Positions 11,687-20,731 are shown, counted from the first letter of the stretch. The stretch is 64,000 nt of DNA from Escherichia ruysiae (GCF_031323975.1 NZ_JAVIWS010000001.1:3968001-4032000), one strand, 5' to 3'. Notes: generated by a model from the letters alone, not told the origin. Translations and numbers: made by a program.

Positions 11687-11711
11687 ATGGACACGCACAC
11701 GGATAACAACT

Positions 11712-13817
11712 ATGAACAAATCAGGGAAATACCTCGTCTGGACAGTGCTCTCTGTAATGGGAGCATTTGCTCTGGGATACATTGCTTTAAATCGTGGGGA
11801 ACAGATCAACGCGCTGTGGATTGTGGTGGCGTCGGTCTGTATCTATCTGATCGCTTATCGTTTTTATGGTCTGTATATCGCCAAAAATGTGCTGGCGGTT
11901 GACCCGACGCGTATGACGCCAGCGGTGCGCCATAACGACGGTCTGGATTATGTGCCGACGGATAAGAAAGTGCTGTTCGGTCACCATTTTGCGGCCATTG
12001 CCGGAGCTGGTCCGTTGGTGGGGCCGGTGCTGGCAGCGCAAATGGGCTACCTGCCGGGGATGATCTGGCTGCTTGCTGGGGTGGTTCTCGCCGGTGCGGT
12101 ACAGGATTTCATGGTGCTGTTTGTTTCCACGCGCCGTGACGGTCGCTCGCTGGGTGAGCTGGTCAAAGAAGAGATGGGGCCAACCGCCGGGGTGATTGCG
12201 CTGGTTGCCTGCTTTATGATCATGGTCATCATCCTTGCAGTGCTGGCGATGATCGTGGTGAAAGCCCTGACCCATAGCCCGTGGGGAACGTATACCGTTG
12301 CGTTCACCATTCCGCTGGCGCTGTTTATGGGGATCTATCTGCGCTATCTGCGTCCAGGTCGTATTGGCGAAGTGTCGGTCATTGGCCTGGTGTTCCTGAT
12401 TTTCGCCATTATCTCTGGCGGCTGGGTGGCAGAAAGCCCAACCTGGGCACCGTACTTTGATTTTACCGGCGTGCAGTTGACCTGGATGCTGGTGGGTTAC
12501 GGTTTTGTGGCGGCGGTGCTGCCCGTATGGCTGCTGCTGGCTCCGCGTGACTACCTATCTACCTTCCTGAAAATCGGGACTATCGTCGGTCTGGCGGTAG
12601 GCATTTTGATCATGCGCCCGACGCTGACCATGCCTGCGCTGACCAAATTTGTCGATGGCACTGGCCCGGTATGGACCGGTAACCTGTTCCCGTTCCTCTT
12701 TATCACCATCGCCTGTGGTGCGGTGTCTGGCTTCCATGCGCTGATCTCTTCCGGCACCACGCCGAAGATGCTGGCGAACGAAGGTCAGGCGTGCTTTATC
12801 GGCTATGGCGGAATGCTGATGGAATCCTTCGTGGCGATTATGGCGTTGGTTTCTGCCTGTATCATCGATCCGGGCGTGTACTTCGCTATGAACAGCCCGA
12901 TGGCGGTGCTGGCTCCGGCAGGGACGGCGGATGTGGTCGCTTCTGCGGCGCAGGTGGTGAGTAGCTGGGGCTTTGCGATAACTCCGGATACGTTAAACCA
13001 GATTGCCAGCGAAGTGGGTGAACAGTCGATCATTTCCCGTGCGGGCGGTGCGCCGACGCTGGCGGTGGGGATGGCCTACATTCTGCACGGTGCGCTGGGC
13101 GGCATGATGGATGTGGCCTTCTGGTATCACTTCGCCATTCTGTTTGAAGCACTGTTTATTTTGACGGCGGTAGATGCGGGTACGCGTGCTGCGCGCTTTA
13201 TGTTGCAGGATTTGCTGGGCGTGGTGTCTCCGGGTCTGAAACGGACAGATTCTCTGCCTGCTAACCTGCTGGCAACGGCGCTGTGTGTGCTGGCGTGGGG
13301 TTACTTCCTGCATCAGGGCGTAGTCGATCCGCTGGGTGGTATTAACACTCTGTGGCCGCTGTTTGGTATTGCCAACCAGATGCTGGCAGGGATGGCGCTG
13401 ATGCTCTGTGCCGTAGTGTTGTTCAAGATGAAACGTCAACGTTACGCCTGGGTGGCGCTGGTGCCAACAGCCTGGCTGCTGATTTGTACCCTGACCGCAG
13501 GCTGGCAGAAAGCGTTCAGCCCGGATGCGAAAGTGGGCTTCCTGGCCATTGCCAATAAGTTCCAGGCAATGATCGACAGCGGCAACATTCCGTCGCAGTA
13601 TACCGAGTCACAACTGGCGCAACTGGTGTTCAACAACCGTCTGGATGCCGGGTTGACCATCTTCTTTATGGTGGTTGTGGTGGTTCTGGCGCTGTTCTCG
13701 ATTAAGACGGCACTGGCGGCATTGAAAGAGCCGAAGCCAACGGCGAAAGAAACGCCGTATGAGCCAATGCCGGAAAATGTTGAGGAGATCGTAGCGCAGG
13801 CGAAAGGCGCGCACTAA
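11712..13817 (+). CDS. cstA: CstA, pyruvate (carbon-starvation) transporter
   Basis: Inner-membrane transporter of the CstA family, known in E. coli to take up pyruvate and linked with peptide use under carbon starvation. 701 residues, hydrophobic almost throughout with roughly 16-18 helices; the family stretches HHFAAIAGAGPLVGPVLAAQ and HALISSGTTPK are visible. The hydrophilic C-terminus ends in a proline- and glutamate-rich tail. ybdD follows after a palindromic element, as its paralogue btsT is followed by yjiX. Post-transcriptional control by CsrA is expected from the leader. Confidence 0.96.
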   Translation: MNKSGKYLVWTVLSVMGAFALGYIALNRGEQINALWIVVASVCIYLIAYRFYGLYIAKNVLAVDPTRMTPAVRHNDGLDYVPTDKKVLFGHHFAAIAGAGPLVGPVLAAQMGYLPGMIWLLAGVVLAGAVQDFMVLFVSTRRDGRSLGELVKEEMGPTAGVIALVACFMIMVIILAVLAMIVVKALTHSPWGTYTVAFTIPLALFMGIYLRYLRPGRIGEVSVIGLVFLIFAIISGGWVAESPTWAPYFDFTGVQLTWMLVGYGFVAAVLPVWLLLAPRDYLSTFLKIGTIVGLAVGILIMRPTLTMPALTKFVDGTGPVWTGNLFPFLFITIACGAVSGFHALISSGTTPKMLANEGQACFIGYGGMLMESFVAIMALVSACIIDPGVYFAMNSPMAVLAPAGTADVVASAAQVVSSWGFAITPDTLNQIASEVGEQSIISRAGGAPTLAVGMAYILHGALGGMMDVAFWYHFAILFEALFILTAVDAGTRAARFMLQDLLGVVSPGLKRTDSLPANLLATALCVLAWGYFLHQGVVDPLGGINTLWPLFGIANQMLAGMALMLCAVVLFKMKRQRYAWVALVPTAWLLICTLTAGWQKAFSPDAKVGFLAIANKFQAMIDSGNIPSQYTESQLAQLVFNNRLDAGLTIFFMVVVVVLALFSIKTALAALKEPKPTAKETPYEPMPENVEEIVAQAKGAH

Positions 13818-13867
13818 AGTCAGAGTGTGGGGGGATGTTGGCGAATGTTGGCATAGTGCCGAGGGTT

Positions 13868-13905
13868 CCCCCTCACCCTAACCCTCTCCCCGGTGGGGCG
13901 AGGGG
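13868..13905. repeat. GC-rich palindrome, copy 4 (box C-like)
   Basis: CCCCTCACCCTAACCCTCTC then CCCGGTGGGGCGAGGGGA, nearly identical to copy 1 at 5298-5335 and in the same orientation. It lies in the cstA-ybdD gap and could form a stable stem in the cstA-ybdD transcript. Confidence 0.7.
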
Positions 13906-13969
13906 ACTGACCGAGCGCGTTGATAGCTATTAATGCACTCTATCAGCAACCTGTTTACCGGAGGTATTA

Positions 13970-14167
13970 ATGTTTGATTCACTGGCAAAAGCCGGAAAAT
14001 ATTTAGGTCAGGCGGCGAAGCTGATGATTGGTATGCCTGATTACGACAACTATGTCGAACATATGCGGGTTAACCATCCCGATCAAACGCCGATGACCTA
14101 CGAAGAGTTTTTCCGTGAGCGGCAGGACGCGCGCTACGGTGGAAAAGGCGGCGCGCGCTGCTGCTAA
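13970..14167 (+). CDS. ybdD: YbdD, small DUF466 protein paired with CstA
   Basis: Soluble 65-residue protein of the YbdD/YjiX family, with a conserved [32 protein letters not shown] core and a C-terminal double cysteine (RCC). The start has a good ribosome-binding sequence (GGAGGT). Family members accompany CstA-type transporters and YbdD is reported to be needed for CstA activity; its mechanism is not known to me. Confidence 0.95.
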   Translation: MFDSLAKAGKYLGQAAKLMIGMPDYDNYVEHMRVNHPDQTPMTYEEFFRERQDARYGGKGGARCC

Positions 14168-14176
14168 ATATGTACG

Positions 14177-15265
14177 TCAGGCTTTAAACGATTCCACTTT
14201 TTCGAACGCTGCACGCAACGTATCTGGTGTCAGCGTGACCGGCAGGTAATGAATGGATTCCACCGGACGTAAGGTGTGGGCAATCACTTTGTCGATCTCC
14301 GCCTGATTATTGATATCCACTTCCAGCTCCGCCAGCGTAGTCGGCAGATGAAAACGCTGATACGCCCCGGTTAATTGTGCCAGCACATCATCCTGACCCA
14401 GCAAGGCGCTTTGCACCAGAATTCCGTAGGCGACTTTGGTGCCGTGAAGAAACTTCTCGGTTTGCGGTAGCACGGTCAGACCGTTATGCACGGCATGAGC
14501 CGCCGCCACACGCGTAAAACGATCGCCCAGACCACCGACCATTCCACCTCCGGCGATAATCGCATCCACCACATCGCAAAATGATTGCGTTAACTGTTGT
14601 TTTTGCTGATCGCTCAGCGCCTGTTCGCTACTGTTTAACAAGACGTCGCGAATGGCCTGCGCATTATTGATTCCCAGACGCACGGTTAGCGGCAAGGTTT
14701 CTGGTTGCGGAGCCAGCACCACCGCTTCATACCATTTCGCCAGCGTGTCACCGATCCCCGCCAGCAGATATTCTTGCGGCGCATTGAGGATAATCTCTGG
14801 CTCCACCAGCACCATAAAATTGGCGTCGTCGAAAATCTCATAATGCAGCGCCTGTCCGGCATCGTTATACCAGACGGAGAGCGGTGTCCAGGCGGCGCAG
14901 GTGGCGGCGATCGTCGGAACGGCAACAAACGGCAGACCGAGACGGCGGGCGAGGGCTTTCGCGGTGTCGAGCAGTGCGCCGCCGCCGACGCCAATCACCA
15001 CGCTGCGATCGTCACCGGACTCAGCCGCCAGGTGCTGTACATCGCTTTCGCTGCAATGACCGCGAAACAAAATATGCTTTGCACCAGGCAGTTGAAACGC
15101 TGGTGGAAGTCTGATTTGCGCCGCAGCAATGGCGCGTTCGCCGTAGATCCACACCGCGCGAGAAAGCTGTTCATCAGTGAAAAAGTCGTGCAGGTGATTG
15201 AAACTTCCTGGATGTGAAAAGTAGTTAGCCGGGCCGACGACGACGCGGATAGGATTGTGAGGCAT
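14177..15265 (-). CDS. hcxA: HcxA (YbdH), hydroxycarboxylate dehydrogenase
   Basis: Member of the iron-containing alcohol dehydrogenase / glycerol dehydrogenase superfamily, described in E. coli as an NADPH-dependent reductase of 2-oxoacids such as 2-oxobutanoate. 362 residues; the nucleotide-binding motif GVGGGALLDTAKA is at 92-104 and the metal-binding region lies around HAVHNGL and HGTKVAYG. It ends 9 bases from the convergent ybdD stop. It is divergent from the methionine aminotransferase gene ybdL across a MetJ operator, which links it to methionine-derived oxoacid metabolism. Confidence 0.94.
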   Translation of the reverse strand: MPHNPIRVVVGPANYFSHPGSFNHLHDFFTDEQLSRAVWIYGERAIAAAQIRLPPAFQLPGAKHILFRGHCSESDVQHLAAESGDDRSVVIGVGGGALLDTAKALARRLGLPFVAVPTIAATCAAWTPLSVWYNDAGQALHYEIFDDANFMVLVEPEIILNAPQEYLLAGIGDTLAKWYEAVVLAPQPETLPLTVRLGINNAQAIRDVLLNSSEQALSDQQKQQLTQSFCDVVDAIIAGGGMVGGLGDRFTRVAAAHAVHNGLTVLPQTEKFLHGTKVAYGILVQSALLGQDDVLAQLTGAYQRFHLPTTLAELEVDINNQAEIDKVIAHTLRPVESIHYLPVTLTPDTLRAAFEKVESFKA

Positions 15266-15291
15266 GTTGTGTTGTCCTTATTGTTTTATTT

Positions 15292-15307
15292 AGACATCTA
15301 AACGTCT
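15292..15307. promoter_or_regulatory. MetJ operator between hcxA and ybdL
   Basis: AGACATCT-AAACGTCT is two adjacent met boxes, 14 of 16 matches to AGACGTCTAGACGTCT. It lies 27 bases upstream of hcxA and 66 bases upstream of ybdL, so MetJ with S-adenosylmethionine could repress both. Confidence 0.85.
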
Positions 15308-15310
15308 TGA

Positions 15311-15338
15311 TTGCCAAATACTAGCATCGTGTTATAGT
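15311..15338 (+). promoter_or_regulatory. Candidate ybdL promoter
   Basis: TTGCCA at 15311-15316, a 16-base spacer and TATAGT at 15333-15338. It begins just after the MetJ operator, so a bound repressor would cover the upstream edge of the promoter. Confidence 0.5.
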
Positions 15339-15373
15339 GCCTTCAACACGCAACTTCGTCAGGCACAATAAAA

Positions 15374-16534
15374 ATGACAAATAACCCTCTGATTCCACAA
15401 AGCAAACTTCCACAACTTGGCACCACTATTTTCACCCAGATGAGCGCGCTGGCGCAGCAACACCAGGCGATTAACCTGTCGCAAGGCTTTCCTGATTTTG
15501 ATGGTCCGCGCTATTTACAGGAGCGGCTGGCGTACCACGTTGCCCAGGGGGCAAACCAATACGCGCCCATGACCGGCGTGCAGGCCTTGCGCGAGGCGAT
15601 TGCTCAGAAAACGGAACGTTTGTATGGCTATCAACCAGATGCCGATAGCGATATCACCGTAACGGCAGGGGCGACGGAAGCGTTATATGCAGCGATTACC
15701 GCATTGGTGCGCAATGGTGATGAAGTGATCTGCTTTGATCCCAGCTATGACAGTTACGCGCCCGCCATCGCGCTTTCGGGGGGAATAGTGAAACGTATTG
15801 CACTGCAACCACCGCATTTTCGCGTGGACTGGCAGGAATTTGCCGCATTGTTAAGCGAGCGCACCCGACTGGTGATCCTCAACACCCCGCATAACCCCAG
15901 TGCAACTGTCTGGCAGCAGGCTGATTTCGCCGCTTTGTGGCAGGCAATTGCCGGGCACGAGATTTTTGTCATTAGCGATGAAGTTTACGAGCACATCAAC
16001 TTTTCACAACAGGGCCATGCCAGCGTGCTGTCGCATCCGCAGCTGCGTGAGCGGGCGGTGGCAGTTTCTTCATTTGGCAAGACTTATCATATGACCGGCT
16101 GGAAAGTGGGTTATTGCGTTGCGCCAGCGCCCATCAGTGCCGAAATTCGCAAGGTACATCAGTATCTGACCTTTTCGGTAAATACCCCGGCGCAACTGGC
16201 GCTTGCCGATATGCTACGTGCAGAACCTGAGCATTATCTTGCGTTACCGGACTTTTATCGCCAGAAACGCGATATTCTGGTGAATGCCTTAAGTGAGAGT
16301 CGGCTGGAGATTTTACCGTGCGAAGGCACTTACTTTTTGCTGGTGGATTACAGCGCGGTTTCTACGCTGGATGATGTTGAGTTTTGCCAGTGGTTGACGT
16401 GGGAGCATAGCGTGGCAGCGATCCCGCTGTCGGTGTTTTGCGCCGATCCCTTCCCGCATAAACTGATTCGTCTCTGCTTTGCCAAGAAGGAATCGACGCT
16501 GCTGGCGGCGGCTGAACGCCTGCGCCAGCTTTAG
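15374..16534 (+). CDS. ybdL: YbdL, methionine aminotransferase (PLP)
   Basis: Class I/II aminotransferase; the E. coli enzyme prefers methionine, with histidine and phenylalanine as weaker substrates. 386 residues; the PLP-binding lysine is K236 in SSFGKTYHMTGWK (232-244), with the N-P-T-like stretch NTPHNPSATVW at 170-180 and SDEVYEH at 201-207. Its MetJ operator fits a role in methionine turnover. The stop codon is directly adjacent to the convergent ybdM stop with no spacer. Confidence 0.95.
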   Translation: MTNNPLIPQSKLPQLGTTIFTQMSALAQQHQAINLSQGFPDFDGPRYLQERLAYHVAQGANQYAPMTGVQALREAIAQKTERLYGYQPDADSDITVTAGATEALYAAITALVRNGDEVICFDPSYDSYAPAIALSGGIVKRIALQPPHFRVDWQEFAALLSERTRLVILNTPHNPSATVWQQADFAALWQAIAGHEIFVISDEVYEHINFSQQGHASVLSHPQLRERAVAVSSFGKTYHMTGWKVGYCVAPAPISAEIRKVHQYLTFSVNTPAQLALADMLRAEPEHYLALPDFYRQKRDILVNALSESRLEILPCEGTYFLLVDYSAVSTLDDVEFCQWLTWEHSVAAIPLSVFCADPFPHKLIRLCFAKKESTLLAAAERLRQL

Positions 16535-17164
16535 CTATTTAACCGTCCAGGCGCGGGAATATTGACGGTCGGCAAACAGTTCTTGCAGGCCGTTAATTTG
16601 CTTGAGGCGCAATACTTCGTCGCTATCCATACCCAGCTCTTTACTGATTTTATTATCGTCCCAACCTAACTGGCTGAGTTCTCGAACAATTTCTGACATT
16701 GCCGTGACCTGGTGGCGACCACGCGCACGGTTGTGGCGAATAGTTGCAGCGATACGTTCGTTACGTGTTCCTTCCAGACAGGTGACCGGTAAATACCCTT
16801 TTAATCGCAATTTTAACGTGTTAGAGCCTTTACCAATTTCATGACGGTGAAAACCATCAACAATTTCAAGTGTGCTGGCTCGTGTATTGGTCACCACAAT
16901 TGGCTGGGTAAAACCATCGATCTCAATTGATTTTTGTAGTAATCGTTTCTCTGGCGGCGCGACGTTATTCGGATTGTAATCATTGGGAGTGAGTTGGGTG
17001 TTCTTAACCCACAAAACACAATCGACCGGTTCGTCGCGAAATGGACTCACTTGATGGATCGCCGTTCTGATCTCATTGATCGCCTTAATGCGATCTTCTT
17101 CTGCCAGACTGGCGAGAAATTGAGTTAAATCCTGCGTTAATCGCTGCTGCATAGTATTCCCCAT
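16535..17164 (-). CDS. ybdM: YbdM, IbrB-like ParB-domain protein
   Basis: 209 residues with a ParB/sulfiredoxin-like nuclease-fold domain: IVDGFHRHEIGKG at 101-113 is the DGxHR-type motif, followed by RHNRARGRH at 143-151 and a helix-turn-helix-like segment at about 165-190. It is homologous to IbrB, which with IbrA activates eib immunoglobulin-binding genes in some E. coli; no such target is in this window. It overlaps ybdN by 28 nt. A second in-frame ATG at 17152 is preceded by GGGGA at better spacing, so a 205-residue product is possible. Biochemical function unknown to me. Confidence 0.92.
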   Translation of the reverse strand: MGNTMQQRLTQDLTQFLASLAEEDRIKAINEIRTAIHQVSPFRDEPVDCVLWVKNTQLTPNDYNPNNVAPPEKRLLQKSIEIDGFTQPIVVTNTRASTLEIVDGFHRHEIGKGSNTLKLRLKGYLPVTCLEGTRNERIAATIRHNRARGRHQVTAMSEIVRELSQLGWDDNKISKELGMDSDEVLRLKQINGLQELFADRQYSRAWTVK

Positions 17165-18357
17165 TCCTGACGTTTTCCTTTAATCCGTTCGTTATAACGT
17201 TGATAATTTTTGGCTTTTGTGGGGCTGAATGATAATGCCCGACACCAATAATCATTGTTGAGCAATACTTTGCAGATACGTCGCCAGGAAGGGACGTCTT
17301 TTGAGCCAATATCTCCATGCTGTGTCTGAGGGATCTCGATGCCTTTTTTTTGATACCAGTGCAAATAAACAGCAATTTTATTGCGATAATGTTCAGCCGT
17401 TTTTTCCGGCATACTGTTAAGCAGTAATAAGGCATATTCCTGCCAGTCTAGATGGTCGGGCTTAAGGATCTTCCTGTGACCATAAAATTGATTGTCATGA
17501 CCTGCGTAAATTCCACCGCTTTTTATGCCACTGACCCGGGCGCACATTGCGGCCCATCGGTCAGGTTCAAGAACATGATATAGCCACAAACCTTGCCGTT
17601 GTTCTGGGCCAAAAGGTTCGCAGATTCGCATAAGACGCAGAGGGACGCCAGCCTGGTACATCAGGTTATACAAAGGGTTAGATAGAGACTGGTGTTTAGC
17701 ATACCAGGTCCAGATATCGGCCACCTTCCAGTCATAAATGGGATAAATATACCAACAATGGCCACCTGGTGCGGCGGTGGTCCACGGTTTATCGTCAGCA
17801 AAACGTTGTTTATTTAAGCTGGCAATGGCGACGAAACGATTATAAGACTCGTCGGCACGGATACCGACCATCATTGCGGCTGGGCGATGTTGTGAAAACC
17901 ATTCGGCAAATTCACGCACGAAATGTTCAAAGCTCATGCCAGATTGATAAAACGAGAAAAATGCGGGATCGGTTATCGCATCTTCTGGCGGTTGACGAAC
18001 CCATTCAATATCAGGCTGCCAGCACTGCCATTCGGGTTGATATTGGGATAATGAATTTTGCGTTGTTAGCGGTAGTGCCACCCAATAAAACTCTTCGATA
18101 ACATCGGCATACTGCTCACGTAGCGATTGAACATAGTCAATCGTACAAGAAAACTGAGCTTCCCAGTCGATAAACAGGACGTGTATTTTTTTTCCCATTT
18201 TTCTGGCCAGATCTGCGGTCAAATGGAGCATTAAGCCAGAATCTTTACCACCAGAAAAAGAGACGCATACGCGAGGCAGAGTATTAAGTGTCCAGGTGAT
18301 ACGGTCTTGTGCTGCTTCCAGGATATTGAGAGGTAGCGGAATTTTATAAATGGACAT
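17137..18357 (-). CDS. ybdN: YbdN, IbrA-like PAPS-reductase-family protein
   Basis: 406 residues of the PAPS reductase / ATP pyrophosphatase superfamily (DUF3440), with the PP-loop SGGKDS at 35-40. It lacks the ECGLH-type end of true CysH. It is homologous to IbrA and translated together with ybdM, the IbrB homologue. A PP-loop enzyme plus ParB-fold pair recalls parts of DNA-modification systems, but that is only an analogy. Sequence differs from K-12 YbdN at scattered positions. Upstream 18358-18497 is AT-rich. Confidence 0.92.
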   Translation of the reverse strand: MSIYKIPLPLNILEAAQDRITWTLNTLPRVCVSFSGGKDSGLMLHLTADLARKMGKKIHVLFIDWEAQFSCTIDYVQSLREQYADVIEEFYWVALPLTTQNSLSQYQPEWQCWQPDIEWVRQPPEDAITDPAFFSFYQSGMSFEHFVREFAEWFSQHRPAAMMVGIRADESYNRFVAIASLNKQRFADDKPWTTAAPGGHCWYIYPIYDWKVADIWTWYAKHQSLSNPLYNLMYQAGVPLRLMRICEPFGPEQRQGLWLYHVLEPDRWAAMCARVSGIKSGGIYAGHDNQFYGHRKILKPDHLDWQEYALLLLNSMPEKTAEHYRNKIAVYLHWYQKKGIEIPQTQHGDIGSKDVPSWRRICKVLLNNDYWCRALSFSPTKAKNYQRYNERIKGKRQEWGILCSSD

Positions 18358-18497
18358 CTGAAGACGCTCTCTTAACGTGACCGTGAGAAAAGTGCGATAG
18401 TTTCCTGATTATAATATTAATAAATTAAAATGAGGTATCTTATTTTATATTCATATAATAAATCTTTCTGGCGGATATTATCCATACTGGCAGCTGT

Positions 18498-19403
18498 TTA
18501 ACAAAAGTTATCATTCAAGCGGTCAATAAAACGAGAGAAGCTCAGGTTGTTTAATGATGATTTATTATAGGAAATATAAAGAGTATTAGAAGGTAGATTT
18601 TGTTCTAGTTTTATTTGTTTTAATTGAAGGTTTTTTTGATAGTTACGATATAATTCGAAGGGGACAATACCCAGTAAATCGGTTACTGCAATAGTATTGA
18701 CAATAGTAAACAGTGACGAGCTACGAAATGCTATTTTTCGGTTTGCCAGAATCGCTTCTATTTCCATCTGAAAATCTTCAAGGCCAGGTGCTTTTGATGC
18801 CAGGGAGGTGAACTCTTCATCAAGAATTTCTTCGCGGCTACTGTTTTCCGTTATTCTCGGATGGGTTGCGCTACAGATAAGCGTGTTTCGTATCGACTGA
18901 AAAGGCATGCAGATCACCGAGCGACTGATGACAGGCATTAATGTGATGACCAGATCTGCTTTGCGATAAGTCAATAAATCTTCGGCGCTTTCTGCTGACA
19001 TCATAATGTCATGATGTTCAATTTCTACGGCTGTATCTTGTCGTAGACATCCGATCAAAAGGCTACTATTAGTTGAAGAGATGAGTTGCGGGCCATAAAT
19101 AATAAATTTTTTCTTCAGTTCTGCTTTATTGACAATGTTGATAGTTTGTTCAAGGTTTTTAAGATTCTTCTCAAGGTGATGATGCAAATTTAACCCTGTT
19201 GTTGTTGGTGCAATACCTTTCCCGGAGCGAATAAACAAGGGGTCATTAAATTGTGCGCGTAGACGTTGTAAAGATTGGCTTACCGCAGAAGGTGTTATAT
19301 ATAACGATTCTGCGGCCTTGCTAATGCTAAGATGCTGATATATGCATTCAAAAATGACAAGCAAGTTTAAATCAAATTTTTTTAAGTCGTAAAGATTAGC
19401 CAT
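18498..19403 (-). CDS. ybdO: YbdO, LysR-type transcriptional regulator
   Basis: 301 residues with an N-terminal winged helix-turn-helix (about 5-64; KAAESLYITPSAVSQSLQRLR is the recognition region) and a LysR effector domain. ATG at 19403 gives the K-12-like start MANLYDLKKF; the frame is open four codons further. Codon use and composition are AT-rich compared with neighbours, and the effector domain differs strongly from the K-12 protein I recall, which suggests fast divergence or past transfer. Targets not evident here. Confidence 0.93.
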   Translation of the reverse strand: MANLYDLKKFDLNLLVIFECIYQHLSISKAAESLYITPSAVSQSLQRLRAQFNDPLFIRSGKGIAPTTTGLNLHHHLEKNLKNLEQTINIVNKAELKKKFIIYGPQLISSTNSSLLIGCLRQDTAVEIEHHDIMMSAESAEDLLTYRKADLVITLMPVISRSVICMPFQSIRNTLICSATHPRITENSSREEILDEEFTSLASKAPGLEDFQMEIEAILANRKIAFRSSSLFTIVNTIAVTDLLGIVPFELYRNYQKNLQLKQIKLEQNLPSNTLYISYNKSSLNNLSFSRFIDRLNDNFC

Positions 19404-19556
19404 GATGCACTCCATTCATATGCTTGCTCTCATAATATTCATCAAGTCAATGATATGGCTTTATGTATTTTTATATATTATGTTGTTTTACTTAATTTAC
19501 GATTAAGTTTTTCTAAAATAGCATAGTTGGTATGAGTGGGGTGAACAATACTTGCG

Positions 19557-19606
19557 ATTTTATGGATAACTGAAAAAGAGTGATCTATTCCAATTATCCA
19601 TAAAAT
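19557..19606. other. Perfect 13-bp inverted repeat downstream of dsbG
   Basis: ATTTTATGGATAA at 19557-19569 and TTATCCATAAAAT at 19594-19606 are exact reverse complements separated by 24 bases. It starts six bases past the dsbG stop. No U-run follows on the minus strand, so it is not a classical terminator; a protein-binding palindrome or a 3'-end stem is possible. Confidence 0.6.
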
Positions 19607-19611
19607 GTATG

Positions 19612-20358
19612 CTATTTATTTCCCATAATAATATTTAAGGTCTTTTGATCCGGTAATCCGACAGCCTGCTGCAATGTGTTCTCTTGACTCATGTAATAAA
19701 TCGCAGGTGTGACATTTGCACCCAATTCGTCCATCAACGCCTCATTGGCACTTAGAATCTTCATCTGTTCCGGACTCACGCTCCCGGAGAGGTTCAGCTT
19801 TAACTTGCCGCCTGATGCTTCATACTCTTGCCACGTTTTTGCAGGATCCTTAGACGCAAGGATTGCCGCCGCAGTGGCTGGGCTTTCGGGTTTTATCACG
19901 CCAACCAGTAGGGTACGAATTTGTACTTTACCGGCATCAACCCAGGGGCGCGCTTGTTGCCAGAATTGTTTGCAATATGGGCAGAAAGGATCGGCAAAAA
20001 CATAAACCACGACGGGTGCATCTTTTTTACCGTCAAGTAACCAGCTTGATTGTTCCATGCGCTGCCACATTTCGCGTCCGGCAGGTGCGTAAATCTCTTT
20101 TTCAATAAGGGCGTTACTGAGGTTTTCTCCCTTTTCGTTGTACATATAGCCAGAGATGGCATGTTTGCCGTCAGGCGTAAGGTAGATAGTGACTCCCATG
20201 TCCTGATATTTCCCCAGATAACCTTTCATGCCACCCGGTGCATCGAACGATCTAATAATCGCAATCCCCTGTTTTTCAATCGCTTTAACGGGCGCAGGAA
20301 GCTCTTCGGCGTAAGCTAATCCTGGGAGTAGGGTTAAAAAAATTATCTTTTTTAACAT
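19612..20358 (-). CDS. dsbG: DsbG, periplasmic disulfide isomerase/reductase
   Basis: Periplasmic thioredoxin-fold protein that keeps single cysteines reduced and corrects disulfides, itself reduced by DsbD. 248 residues: signal peptide 1-17 (cleavage LAYA/EELP), N-terminal dimerisation domain, then the CPYC active site at 126-129 in [12 protein letters not shown]. The cis-proline loop is NVTPAIYYM. It is divergent from ahpC across a peroxide-responsive region, and OxyR control is known in E. coli. Confidence 0.96.
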   Translation of the reverse strand: MLKKIIFLTLLPGLAYAEELPAPVKAIEKQGIAIIRSFDAPGGMKGYLGKYQDMGVTIYLTPDGKHAISGYMYNEKGENLSNALIEKEIYAPAGREMWQRMEQSSWLLDGKKDAPVVVYVFADPFCPYCKQFWQQARPWVDAGKVQIRTLLVGVIKPESPATAAAILASKDPAKTWQEYEASGGKLKLNLSGSVSPEQMKILSANEALMDELGANVTPAIYYMSQENTLQQAVGLPDQKTLNIIMGNK

Positions 20359-20402
20359 TGCTTTGTCCTTTTCGTTCAGTGCAAATACACAATAAAAGGC
20401 TT

Positions 20403-20431
20403 AACCTATCACTGTCATAGTTAAGACCTTA
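20403..20431. promoter_or_regulatory. Possible OxyR-type site in dsbG-ahpC region
   Basis: CTATC-N5-CATAG-N7-CTTAT has the spaced ATAG/CTAT-like elements of OxyR sites. The match is loose and rests on the known OxyR control of dsbG and ahpC. The dsbG-ahpC gap (20359-20731) contains this, the candidate ahpC promoter, and no gene that I can support. Confidence 0.3.
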
Positions 20432-20631
20432 TGTCAGATGATTGCCCTTTGTTTATGAGGGTGTTGTAATCCCTCTCGTCGTTGCGATCATCATTGCAAC
20501 ACCGCAGCCTGTTGAACAGGCGCTGAAGATACCAAAGGGTAGTTCAGGTTATGCGGTCACCTGGAAAGGGGACCCTTTTTACTTTTTATCGCCGCTGGCG
20601 GTGCAAAGTTCACAAAGTTGTCTTACGAAGG

Positions 20632-20661
20632 TTGTAAGGTAAAACTTATCGATTTGATAAT
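20632..20661 (+). promoter_or_regulatory. Candidate ahpC promoter
   Basis: TTGTAA at 20632-20637, an 18-base spacer and GATAAT at 20656-20661. The leader from here to ahpC (about 65 bases after the -10) ends with the ribosome-binding sequence GGAGGAAG. Confidence 0.5.
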
Positions 20662-20731
20662 GGAAACGCATTAGCCGAATCGGCAAAAATTGGTTACCTT
20701 ACATCACATCGAAAACACGGAGGAAGTATAG

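Noticed and set aside
20442..20642. 66-codon open frame in the dsbG-ahpC gap with a hydrophobic stretch
   Set aside because: Starts with TTG, has no ribosome-binding site and overlaps the ahpC promoter; more likely control DNA.
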